Assembly (NCBI RefSeq): GCF_900110455.1
Contig: NZ_FOIS01000001.1
Coordinates: 496,001-560,000, forward strand
DNA length: 64,000 bases
DNA from: Natrinema salifodinae
Lineage (GTDB): Archaea; Halobacteriota; Halobacteria; Halobacteriales; Natrialbaceae
Reading direction: 5' to 3'
Shown here: positions 8,226 to 15,724 of the stretch, piece after piece
Layout of the letters: each line of letters starts with the position of its first letter
Position numbering within the stretch: position 1 is the first letter of the stretch
Translations under genes and position numbers: made by a program
The notes under the pieces: model-generated
What the model was told of the DNA's origin: nothing
The model's database searches: none
Seen by the model: only the letters and a program-made list of their open reading frames with translations

Positions 8226-9290
8226 ATGGCGACGACGCCCGAGCCGACGCCGGACCCGACGGGAGCGGACGACGAGACCGAGACCGAAAACGCGGGCCCG
8301 CTCGAACGCTGGACCCGCGCGGTCATTACCGACCCGGACAAGCGGGGGCGCCTCTACAGGGCGCTGTTCTACGTCGTCACCGCGTTCTTCCTCGTGACGA
8401 CGCTGTTCCCGTTCTACTGGCTGCTGGTGCTTGCGCTGACGCCGAGCGGCGCCATCACGCGGGGCGACTGGACCGTCGCCGTCCCCCTCCTCGGCGAGGT
8501 GCCGTTCCCGACGCCCAAGGGGTTCAACGTCGCCGCCTTCGTGGAGGTGTTCCGGGAGGTGCCGTTCCACCTCTACGTGTTCAACAGCTTCGTGCTCGCG
8601 ACCGCGACGACGGTCATCGTCATCGTGCTCGCGAGCCTGGCGGGCTACGTCTTCGGCCGACTCGAGTTCCCCGGCCGCGGCGTCATGATGCTCGCCATCC
8701 TGGCGATCTCATATTTCCCGCCGGCGGCGTTCCTGATCCCGCTGTTCGACGCCTTCCTCGGCAATCCGGTGACGGTGCCGTTCCTGGAGGTCCAACTGCT
8801 CCCGGTGACGGTGCCGTTCCTAGACGTCGAACTGCTCTCGCCGCCGCGGCTGGTCAACACGCCAGGCGCGATGATCATGCCGTTCAGCGCGCTGTTCCTG
8901 CCGCTGTCGATCTTCATCCTCACGACGTTCTACTCGCAGATCCCGGACGGGCTGGAGGACGCGGCCCGCGTCGAGGGGACGACCAGGCTGGGCGCGCTGT
9001 TCCGCGTGATCATGCCGCTATCGGCGCCCGGCGTCGTGACCGCGGCCGTGCTGACGTTCATCGCGGTCTACAACGAGTACTTCTTCAGCTCGATCATGTC
9101 GCTGCAGAACGAGGCCCACCAGTGGTCGCCGCTCGTGGGCGGCATTCTGAGCTACCAGACCCAGTACACGACCGACTACAACCTCATGGCGGCGGCCAGC
9201 ATCGTCGGCGTGTTGCCGATGCTGATCCTCGTCGTGGTCGCACAGGAAAAGATTGTCAGCGGACTGACCGACGGAGCACTCAAGGAGTAA
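8226..9290 (+). CDS. Sugar ABC transporter permease, MalG-like, with internal 12-residue duplication
   Basis: This is the second channel subunit of the importer. The 354-residue product has six predicted helices and the EAA loop (LEDAARVEGTTRLGALFRVI) that docks the ATPase. The N-terminal 30 residues are a charged Thr/Asp/Glu-rich extension. Between the third and fourth helices, PVTVPFLEVQLL is followed directly by PVTVPFLDVELL. This comes from a 36-base direct repeat at 8766-8837 with 33 of 36 positions identical. The family normally has a short loop here. The gene follows the MalF-like gene after one base and precedes the ATPase by two bases. Confidence 0.9.
   Translation: MATTPEPTPDPTGADDETETENAGPLERWTRAVITDPDKRGRLYRALFYVVTAFFLVTTLFPFYWLLVLALTPSGAITRGDWTVAVPLLGEVPFPTPKGFNVAAFVEVFREVPFHLYVFNSFVLATATTVIVIVLASLAGYVFGRLEFPGRGVMMLAILAISYFPPAAFLIPLFDAFLGNPVTVPFLEVQLLPVTVPFLDVELLSPPRLVNTPGAMIMPFSALFLPLSIFILTTFYSQIPDGLEDAARVEGTTRLGALFRVIMPLSAPGVVTAAVLTFIAVYNEYFFSSIMSLQNEAHQWSPLVGGILSYQTQYTTDYNLMAAASIVGVLPMLILVVVAQEKIVSGLTDGALKE
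8766..8837 (+). repeat. Tandem direct repeat, 2 x 36 bp, inside permease gene
   Basis: Copy 1 is 8766-8801 and copy 2 is 8802-8837. They differ at three positions and the reading frame is kept, so 12 residues are duplicated in an extracytoplasmic or short connecting loop of the MalG-like permease. Confidence 0.85.
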
Positions 9291-9292
9291 CT

Positions 9293-10525
9293 ATGGCACG
9301 CGTACGACTCGACAACGTCACGAAACGCTACGAAGACATCGTCGCCGTCGACGACATGAACCTCGAGATCGAGGACGGCGAGTTCGTTTGCCTCGTCGGC
9401 CCCTCGGGCTGCGGGAAGTCGACGACGATGGAGACCATCGCCGGCCTCACGAAGCCCACGGCGGGCTCGGTTCGCATCGGCGACACCGACGTGACCTCGC
9501 TCCCGCCGAAGGACCGCGGGGTCGCGATGGTCTTCCAGAACATCGCGCTGTTCCCGCACATGGACGTCTACGACAACATCTCCTTCGGGCTCCGGCTCCG
9601 CGACTACGAGCGGTCCGAGATCGACCGGCGCGTCGACCGCGCCTCGGACATCGTCCAGCTCGAGGGGATGCTCGACCGAATGCCCGACGAGCTCTCGGGC
9701 GGCCAGCAACAGCGCGTCGCGATCGCCCGCGCGATCGTCCGCAATCCCGACGTCTTCCTGATGGACGAACCGCTGGCTAATCTCGACGCGAAACTGCGCG
9801 TCCACATGCGCACCGAACTCCAGCGCCTGCACAAGGAACTGGACACGACGATCATCTACGTCACCCACGACCAGGCGGAGGCGATGACGATGTCCGACCG
9901 GATCGCCGTCATCAACGACGGCCGGCTCCAGCAGATCGCGCCGCCGCTGACCTGCTACAACGAGCCCGCAAACCGGTTCGTCGCGGGCTTCATCGGCTCG
10001 CCGTCGATGAACTTCGTCGACGGCGAACTGGCCGCCGGCGGCCTGGCCACGGAGCACTTCGACCTCGCGTTCGACGTCGACGGACTCTCGGCCGCGCCGG
10101 GCGACGCCGTCACGCTCGGGGTCCGCCCGGAGGACATCTATCCCGCGAGCGACGCCGACTCGGCGACCAGCCCCTCGGCGGCCGTCGAGGCGACGACCGA
10201 CGTCCTCGAGCCGATGGGCGACGAGATCTTCGTCTACCTCACGCTCGGCGAGGGAGACGGGCAGACGATGACCAGCGAGGAAGCCGCGGCCGCGTCGAAT
10301 CAACTGTTGATGAGCGTCCCGCCGGACTCGCCGATCGGCGAGGACGACCGGCTCAGCGTGGTGCTCGACCGGTCGAAGGTCCACCTGTTCGCGGCGTCGG
10401 GCGAGGCGATCGCCCACGGCGTCGCGGCGCCGTCGGCGACGGCCGACGCGCCGGACGCGAGTGCGGAGACCGCGCAGGCCGGCGCCGGAACTGAAGCCGA
10501 TTCCGGAGGGACCAGCCATGAGTGA
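9293..10525 (+). CDS. Sugar ABC transporter ATP-binding protein (MalK/UgpC type)
   Basis: This cytoplasmic ATPase powers the sugar importer. The 410-residue product shows Walker A (GPSGCGKST, residues 36-44), the Q-loop (VFQNIALFPH), the signature LSGGQ (134-138), Walker B (VFLMDEP, 154-160) and the switch His in YVTHDQAEAM. After about residue 235 comes the MalK-type regulatory OB domain (LGVRPEDIYPAS). The last 40 residues are an Ala/Thr/Glu-rich low-complexity tail that the family normally lacks. The start at 9293 follows the permease stop by two bases. Longer open frames upstream would overlap the permease and are not credible. Its 3' end overlaps the next small gene by eight bases. Confidence 0.92.
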   Translation: MARVRLDNVTKRYEDIVAVDDMNLEIEDGEFVCLVGPSGCGKSTTMETIAGLTKPTAGSVRIGDTDVTSLPPKDRGVAMVFQNIALFPHMDVYDNISFGLRLRDYERSEIDRRVDRASDIVQLEGMLDRMPDELSGGQQQRVAIARAIVRNPDVFLMDEPLANLDAKLRVHMRTELQRLHKELDTTIIYVTHDQAEAMTMSDRIAVINDGRLQQIAPPLTCYNEPANRFVAGFIGSPSMNFVDGELAAGGLATEHFDLAFDVDGLSAAPGDAVTLGVRPEDIYPASDADSATSPSAAVEATTDVLEPMGDEIFVYLTLGEGDGQTMTSEEAAAASNQLLMSVPPDSPIGEDDRLSVVLDRSKVHLFAASGEAIAHGVAAPSATADAPDASAETAQAGAGTEADSGGTSHE

Positions 10526-10721
10526 TCTGATCCCGGTCGTCTACTACGGCGGCCTGGTCGTGCTGTACTTCTTCTGGATCTACGGGATCGTCTCGTTCGG
10601 TCTCGATCTGAAGAACAAGGTCGTCCCGGGGATCAAGCGGTATCGTCGCGGACGAAAACGACTCGACGAGAAACAGACGGAGGAAGATGAACGTGCTACC
10701 AAAGAGCGACAGCTGTACTGA
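10518..10721 (+). CDS. Small single-span membrane protein within the transporter operon
   Basis: The 67-residue product has one long hydrophobic helix (about residues 5-30, VVYYGGLVVLYFFWIYGIVSF). A strongly charged cytoplasmic-type tail rich in Lys, Arg and Glu follows. The ATG at 10518 lies inside the ATPase gene and overlaps its stop by eight bases, which argues for translational coupling and a role linked to the transporter. The longer open frame starting at 10461 would overlap the ATPase more deeply and is less likely. I recognise no named family. A role as accessory or stabilising subunit is only inferred from position. Confidence 0.65.
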   Translation: MSDLIPVVYYGGLVVLYFFWIYGIVSFGLDLKNKVVPGIKRYRRGRKRLDEKQTEEDERATKERQLY

Positions 10722-10772
10722 TCGCGAACGACGGCCCGCGGTTCGGGCCGGCGCCCGAACGGAGGGAGACCG

Positions 10773-11849
10773 ATGACGGACGAGTACGGCCCCGTCCGAA
10801 CCGGGATCGTCGGCCTCGGCAACATCGGGCGACATCACGCCGACCGGCTCGTCGACCTCGACGTGCCGCTGGTCGGCGGGATGGACGTCGCGCCCGAGGC
10901 TCGAACGCGGTTCGCCGATCGCTACGGCGTCGACGTCTACGAGAACCACCACGACCTCTACGACGCCGTCGACGCCGTCGTCATCACGACGCCGAACAAG
11001 TTCCACGAGGAGTACGCCGTCGACGCCCTCGAGCGGGACCTCCACGTCCTGCTCGAGAAGCCCGTGGCGCACACGCTCGAGAGCGCCGAGCGGATCACCG
11101 ACGCGGCGGACGACGCCGCGGGCACGTTCCGAATCGGATTCAACAATCGGTTCCTGAACGCCGTCCGGCTCGTTAAGAACCGGATCGAGCGCGGCGAGTT
11201 CGGGGAGATCACCCACGTCGAGGCCAACTACGTCCGCCGGCGCGGCGTCCCGAGCCGCGGGTCGTGGTTCACCCGCCGGGAGGTCTCCGGCGGCGGCGCG
11301 CTCATCGACCTCGGAGTCCACGCGATCGACCTCTCGATGTTCCTGCTGGGCTATCCCGATGTCACCGAGGTCTCGGGGGTCACCCGCTCGGAGTTCGGCG
11401 CGCGGGAGGACTACGCCTACCTCGAGATGTGGGGGCCGGACAACGGGCCAGGCGCGTTCGACGTGGACGACTCCGCCAGCGCCTTCGTCCGGTGTGCGGG
11501 CGATCGCACGATCTCGCTGGAGGTCGCCTGGGCGACTAACCGACCGGCGACCCACGAGTTCGTCGTCCGCGGCACCGAGGCCGCCGCCAGGTTCGATCTC
11601 CTGGAGGGGGATCTCGAGGTCTACACGGCGGGCGCGGACGGCCCCGACCACATGCTCGATACGACCGTCGAGACCAGGGAGAACGACACCCACGCCGACG
11701 AACAGGCGGCGTTTTTCGACGCCATCGGGTCGGACCGCGACGCCGTTGCCGATATCGAGGACGCGATGACGGTCCAGCGGATCATCGACGGCATCTACCG
11801 CTCGAGCGAGACCGGCGGGACCGTCACCCCGGGCGACCCGGAGACCTGA
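10773..11849 (+). CDS. Gfo/Idh/MocA family NAD(P)-dependent sugar dehydrogenase (first copy)
   Basis: This is an oxidoreductase of the glucose-fructose oxidoreductase/inositol dehydrogenase family. The 358 residues begin with the Rossmann motif GIVGLGNIGRHHA. The family EKP motif (LLEKPVAHT) is present and its Lys is the usual catalytic residue. The C-terminal half has the GGGALIDLGVHAIDL signature with the expected active-site Asp/His. A strong Shine-Dalgarno sequence (GGAGGGAG, 10761-10768) lies five bases before the ATG. It follows the transporter operon by 51 bases and is probably cotranscribed. Oxidation of the imported sugar or of a glycoside is likely. The substrate is not visible from the sequence. 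Confidence 0.87.
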   Translation: MTDEYGPVRTGIVGLGNIGRHHADRLVDLDVPLVGGMDVAPEARTRFADRYGVDVYENHHDLYDAVDAVVITTPNKFHEEYAVDALERDLHVLLEKPVAHTLESAERITDAADDAAGTFRIGFNNRFLNAVRLVKNRIERGEFGEITHVEANYVRRRGVPSRGSWFTRREVSGGGALIDLGVHAIDLSMFLLGYPDVTEVSGVTRSEFGAREDYAYLEMWGPDNGPGAFDVDDSASAFVRCAGDRTISLEVAWATNRPATHEFVVRGTEAAARFDLLEGDLEVYTAGADGPDHMLDTTVETRENDTHADEQAAFFDAIGSDRDAVADIEDAMTVQRIIDGIYRSSETGGTVTPGDPET

Positions 11850-11996
11850 TCGACGACCCCGGCGCGGGGGATTAGACGCAGCCCGCGTTCCGTTTCGTTC
11901 CCATTCGGGACCGTCACTCGGCGAGCGGATTCGCCAAGGCGAGCCGATCGACACGCATAGCGCCCGCTACAGTAATTTTCTAAATAAAGAGGGAGA

Positions 11997-12005
11997 AAAT
12001 TTATT
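11997..12005 (+). promoter_or_regulatory. TATA box of the sugar isomerase gene
   Basis: AAATTTATT is centred 32 bases before the ATG at 12033, in an AT-rich island (11971-12005) in the 183-base gap after the dehydrogenase. The isomerase therefore probably has its own promoter. No copy of the ACAACA repeat is seen here. Confidence 0.5.
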
Positions 12006-12032
12006 GGTTGCGAACCCCGTCGTTCGAACCGT

Positions 12033-13001
12033 ATGGAAATCGGAGTCCACACGCCACCGCTCGCGGACGAATCGCTCGACGGCGCGCTCGCGTACCTCTC
12101 TGACCTCGGCGTCGACGCCGTCGAACCAGGCGTCGGCGGCCATCCCGGTCAGGACCACCTGGTCCGCTCGGAGTACCTCGACGACGAGGCCGCCCAGACC
12201 GAGCTCCGTAAACTGCTGGACGAGTACGGAATGCGGATCAGCGCGCTCGCGACCCACAACAATCCGCTTCATCCCGACGACGAGCGAGCCGACCGGGCCG
12301 ATGCCGAGCTCCGCGAGGCGATCCGGCTCGCCGCCCAGCTCGACGTCGGCACCGTGACCTGCTTTTCCGGGCTTCCGGCGGGAAGTCCGAGCGGCGAGGT
12401 CCCGAACTGGATCACCGCGCCCTGGCCGTCCGAACACGCCGAGGCCCACGACTACCAGTGGGAGGTCGCCGTCGAGTACTGGCGCGACCTCGCCGACTAC
12501 GCCGACGAGCACGGAGTGGATATCGCGATCGAGATGCACCCGAACATGCTGGTCTACGAGCCCCACGGCCTGGCGCGACTGCGCGAGGCGACGAACGATC
12601 GCGTGGGTGCGAACTTCGATCCGTCGCACCTCTACTGGCAGGGGATCTCGATCACCGACGCGATCCGCTATCTGGGCGAGCGCGACGCGATCCACCATTT
12701 CCACGCGAAGGACACGCGGGTTTACGAGGAGCAGGCCCGCGAGAAGGGTGTCCTCGACACAACGGCCTACGACGACGAACTCGAGCGCTCGTGGCTCTTC
12801 CGCTCGGTCGGCTACGGCCACGACGAGTCCCACTGGAAGGACGTCGTCTCGACGCTCCGGCTGGTCGGCTACGACGGCGCCCTCTCGATCGAGCACGAGG
12901 ACTCGCTGACCAGCGGGCGGGAGGGTCTCGAGAAGGCAGTCGACCTTTTGGATCGAGCGATCTTCGAGACTCAGCCAGGCGACGCGTACTGGGCCGAGTG
13001 A
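12033..13001 (+). CDS. Sugar phosphate isomerase/epimerase family protein (TIM barrel)
   Basis: This is a xylose-isomerase-like/AP-endonuclease-2-fold metal-dependent isomerase or epimerase. The 322 residues show the barrel pattern with metal-ligand candidates in ALATHNNP, IEMHPNMLVYEP (Glu/His), FDPSHLYWQG (Asp), HFHAKDTR and the terminal SIEHED (Glu). It lies between two Gfo/Idh/MocA dehydrogenases. That combination occurs in inositol-type and 3-keto-glycoside catabolism. The start at 12033 is supported by its TATA box. The exact reaction (epimerase, keto-sugar isomerase, or lyase-like C-glycoside cleavage) cannot be decided. Confidence 0.85.
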   Translation: MEIGVHTPPLADESLDGALAYLSDLGVDAVEPGVGGHPGQDHLVRSEYLDDEAAQTELRKLLDEYGMRISALATHNNPLHPDDERADRADAELREAIRLAAQLDVGTVTCFSGLPAGSPSGEVPNWITAPWPSEHAEAHDYQWEVAVEYWRDLADYADEHGVDIAIEMHPNMLVYEPHGLARLREATNDRVGANFDPSHLYWQGISITDAIRYLGERDAIHHFHAKDTRVYEEQAREKGVLDTTAYDDELERSWLFRSVGYGHDESHWKDVVSTLRLVGYDGALSIEHEDSLTSGREGLEKAVDLLDRAIFETQPGDAYWAE

Positions 13002-13064
13002 CCGCCGTCCGTCCGCGATTCGAGACACGCCGCGGACCCTAGTTCAGGCTGACGGAAACTTCTA

Positions 13065-13078
13065 ACAACACCTATTGT
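13065..13078. promoter_or_regulatory. Inverted repeat site C, candidate TrmB-type operator
   Basis: ACAACACCTATTGT matches ACAACA-N2-TGTTGT at 11 of 12 half-site positions. It spans 13 to 26 bases before the ATG at 13091. That is the core promoter region if the transcript is leaderless, so a bound protein should repress. The left half plus spacer (TAACAACACCT) is identical to site B at 5683-5693. Confidence 0.5.
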
Positions 13079-13090
13079 GAATGCATAGCT

Positions 13091-14215
13091 ATGACGCTCG
13101 AAGTCGGCGTGCTCGGCTACCGGTTCATGGGTAAAGCACACGCGAACGCGATGGCGCGGCTCCCGATGTTCTTCCCGGACGCGCCCGACGTCGAACGCGC
13201 CGTCTTGGTCGGCCGCGACGAGGACGCGCTGTCCGACGCCGCCGATCGGCTCGGCTTCGATTCGATCGCGACCGACTGGACCGACGTGGTCGACGACGTG
13301 GACGTCTTCTACAACCTCGGGCCGAACCACGTCCACGCCGAACCCTCGATCGGGGCCCTCGACGCCGGAACGCCGGTCTTCTGCGAGAAGCCGCTCGCGC
13401 CGACGCTCGAGGACGCCGAGGCGATGGCGCAGGCGGCCCGCGACGCCGGCGACGACGTCCCCGCCGGCTGCGCGTTCAACTACCGGTTCGTCCCCGCGAT
13501 CCGGTACGCCAAGCGGCTGCTCGACGACGGCGAACTCGGCGAGATCCGCCACGTCCGCGGGCGCTACCTCCAGGACTGGCTGGTCGACCCCGAGGCACCC
13601 TGGTCGTGGCGCAACGACGAGGAACTGGCGGGCTCCGGCGCGCTCGGCGACCTCGGCGCCCACACCGTCGACCTCCTGCGGTTCCTGGTCTGCGACGACG
13701 ACCTGGCGGGCGAGATGGCGCGGGTCAGCGGCCACCTGCAGACGTTCGTCGACGAGCGGCCGGTCGAGGGCGAGGACGAGACCAGGCCGGTCACCGTCGA
13801 CGACGCCTACTCCGCACAGGTCGCGTTCGAGAACGGCGCGATGGGGACCCTCGAGGCGTCGCGCTATGCGACCGGTCACAAGAACGATCACACCATCGAA
13901 ATCCACGGCTCCGAAGGCAGCCTGCGGTTCTCGCTCGAGCGGCTGAACGAACTCGAGGTGCTCCGCGACGGCGACCGCGGCTACGAGACGATCCTCGTCA
14001 CCGACGCGGACGATCCCTACGTCGACCACTGGTGGCCGCCTGGCCACGTCCTCGGCTGGGAGCACACCTTCGTCCACGAGAACTACGAGTTCTTAAGCGC
14101 CGTCGCCGAGGGCGGCGAGTTCCACCCGAGTTTCGAGGACGGCCTGGCCGCCCAGCGCATCCTCGCGGCCATCGAAGAGAGCGACGAACGCGGCGAGTGG
14201 GTGTCCCCGGCGTAG
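13091..14215 (+). CDS. Gfo/Idh/MocA family NAD(P)-dependent sugar dehydrogenase (second copy)
   Basis: The 374-residue product has the Rossmann start VGVLGYRFMGKAHANAM, the catalytic Lys motif FCEKPLAPT, and the GSGALGDLGAHTVDL signature of the second domain. It is clearly divergent from the copy at 10773, so the two probably act on different substrates or steps. Site C lies 12 bases before the ATG, linking it to the transporter operon and the regulator. The C-terminal part (HWWPPGHVLGWEHTF) suits members acting on larger sugars, but this is only a family impression. Confidence 0.87.
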   Translation: MTLEVGVLGYRFMGKAHANAMARLPMFFPDAPDVERAVLVGRDEDALSDAADRLGFDSIATDWTDVVDDVDVFYNLGPNHVHAEPSIGALDAGTPVFCEKPLAPTLEDAEAMAQAARDAGDDVPAGCAFNYRFVPAIRYAKRLLDDGELGEIRHVRGRYLQDWLVDPEAPWSWRNDEELAGSGALGDLGAHTVDLLRFLVCDDDLAGEMARVSGHLQTFVDERPVEGEDETRPVTVDDAYSAQVAFENGAMGTLEASRYATGHKNDHTIEIHGSEGSLRFSLERLNELEVLRDGDRGYETILVTDADDPYVDHWWPPGHVLGWEHTFVHENYEFLSAVAEGGEFHPSFEDGLAAQRILAAIEESDERGEWVSPA

Positions 14216-14296
14216 ACGGCGGCCGATTCGGGACCGCGCTCGCGGATCGCCGGAAGCGTCGGGTATTCCCGGCCGGCGACCCAACCCCCACCCGAG

Positions 14297-15301
14297 ATGC
14301 CTTCTGAAATGACCGCCCACGTGATCGAGGAGTACGGCGACCCGGACGTCTTCGAGCGGACGACGGTCGAGGTCCCCGAGCCTGGGCCTGACGAGATCCG
14401 CGTCGCCGTCGAGGCATCCAGCCTCAACCCCGTCGACTACAAGATCCGTCAGGGCGCCCTGCCGGACTTCGCGCCCGAGTTCCCCGCGAGGCTCCACTGC
14501 GACGTCGCGGGCGTCGTCGACGCGGTCGGGGAGAACGTCTCGGCGTTCGACGAGGGCGACGAGGTCTACGGCATGCCGGGCGGCGCGGGCCGTCAGGGTG
14601 CGCTCGCGGACTACGTCGTCGGCCACGCGGGAACGTTCGCGCACGCGCCCGAATCGATCCCACTCGAAGACGCCGCCGCCCTGCCCGTCGTCGCGCTCAC
14701 CGCCTGGGAAATGCTCGCCGACAAGACGAGCGTCGACATCGGCGACGAGGTGCTTGTCTACGGCGCCACCGGCGGCGTCGGCCACATCGGCGTCCAACTG
14801 GCCGCCTGGTTCGGCGCGGACGTCACGGCGACGGCCTCGAGCGAAGCAAAGCGCGACCTGGCCGAAGAACTCGGCGCCGACGCGACGGTCGACTACACGG
14901 AAACCGACGTCGAGGCGTACGTCGACGAGCACGCCGGCGGCGACGGCTTCGACGTCGTCTTCGACCCGATCGGCGACGAGCACCTCGAGACGGCATTCGA
15001 AGCCGTCCGGCCGTTCGGCACCGTCGTGACGACCGAGTCGAGCGCCGCGCAGGACCTGGACCTCGCGCCGATGCACGCCAACTCCCTCGAACTCGGCGTC
15101 GTCCTCGTCATCCTGCCCGTGCTGCTGGGCGACCGGCAGGACCGGATCGGCGAGGAACTCGCCGACATCGCGGCACTCGTCGACGACGGCGCCGTCGAAC
15201 CCGTCATCGACGAGCGGTTCGCCTTCGACGAGGTCGCGGAGGCCCACCGGCTCGGCGAGTCGGGCGACTTCCGCGGGAAGCTGCTGTTAGTCAACGAGTG
15301 A
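14297..15301 (+). CDS. Zinc-free medium-chain NADP-dependent alcohol dehydrogenase/quinone oxidoreductase
   Basis: This is an MDR-superfamily oxidoreductase reducing quinones, enones or aldehydes with NAD(P)H. The 334 residues contain the GroES-like N-domain (SSLNPVDYKIRQG), the Rossmann motif GATGGVGHIGVQLAAWFGA and the QOR-type C-terminus (AHRLGESGDFRGKLLL). The structural zinc cysteines of true alcohol dehydrogenases are missing. The ATG at 14297 is used; a second ATG four codons later is possible. It ends the sugar block on the same strand, but nothing ties it to sugar breakdown except position. Confidence 0.85.
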   Translation: MPSEMTAHVIEEYGDPDVFERTTVEVPEPGPDEIRVAVEASSLNPVDYKIRQGALPDFAPEFPARLHCDVAGVVDAVGENVSAFDEGDEVYGMPGGAGRQGALADYVVGHAGTFAHAPESIPLEDAAALPVVALTAWEMLADKTSVDIGDEVLVYGATGGVGHIGVQLAAWFGADVTATASSEAKRDLAEELGADATVDYTETDVEAYVDEHAGGDGFDVVFDPIGDEHLETAFEAVRPFGTVVTTESSAAQDLDLAPMHANSLELGVVLVILPVLLGDRQDRIGEELADIAALVDDGAVEPVIDERFAFDEVAEAHRLGESGDFRGKLLLVNE

Positions 15302-15334
15302 GCCGATCGCGGGACGGTTCCGATCCGGTCTCGC

Positions 15335-15583
15335 TCACTCCGACTCGATCTTGCCGACCGTGTGGATCTGATCGTACCGGACGCTCCCCTCGCCGACCGG
15401 TCGTCCGTCGATCTCGACGTACCCCGGCTCTATCCCCGTCACCTCGCCGGTGACGTCGACCGGATGGTCCTCGGTTCGCTCCTCGCTGCGGATCTCGACG
15501 ACGTCGCCGATCTCGACGTGATCTTCGATGAGCCGCCTGGCCTGGTCCTCGTCGGCGTCCGGCGGAATGGTGATATCGGTCAT
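15335..15583 (-). CDS. Small conserved-looking acidic protein (hypothetical)
   Basis: The 82-residue product is acidic and all-beta-looking after an N-terminal helix. The pattern GDVVEIRS..DHPVDVTGEVTGIEPGYVEIDG suggests a small SH3/OB-like barrel. It is convergent with the MDR gene and divergent from the HD protein. The 141-base gap to the HD gene contains no other gene. I do not recognise a named function. Confidence 0.7.
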   Translation of the reverse strand: MTDITIPPDADEDQARRLIEDHVEIGDVVEIRSEERTEDHPVDVTGEVTGIEPGYVEIDGRPVGEGSVRYDQIHTVGKIESE

Positions 15584-15724
15584 CGCTCCGTCGGCGCTAC
15601 CACGTCGACGCCAATAGAACCTCAGTCGGGAGACGCAACGTCACGCCCGCTCGTTGCCGCTCGTCGGCCCCGTCCGGCCCGTTCCGGACGACGGTTTTTG
15701 TGTGAACGGGCCGAAGTGCACCCA

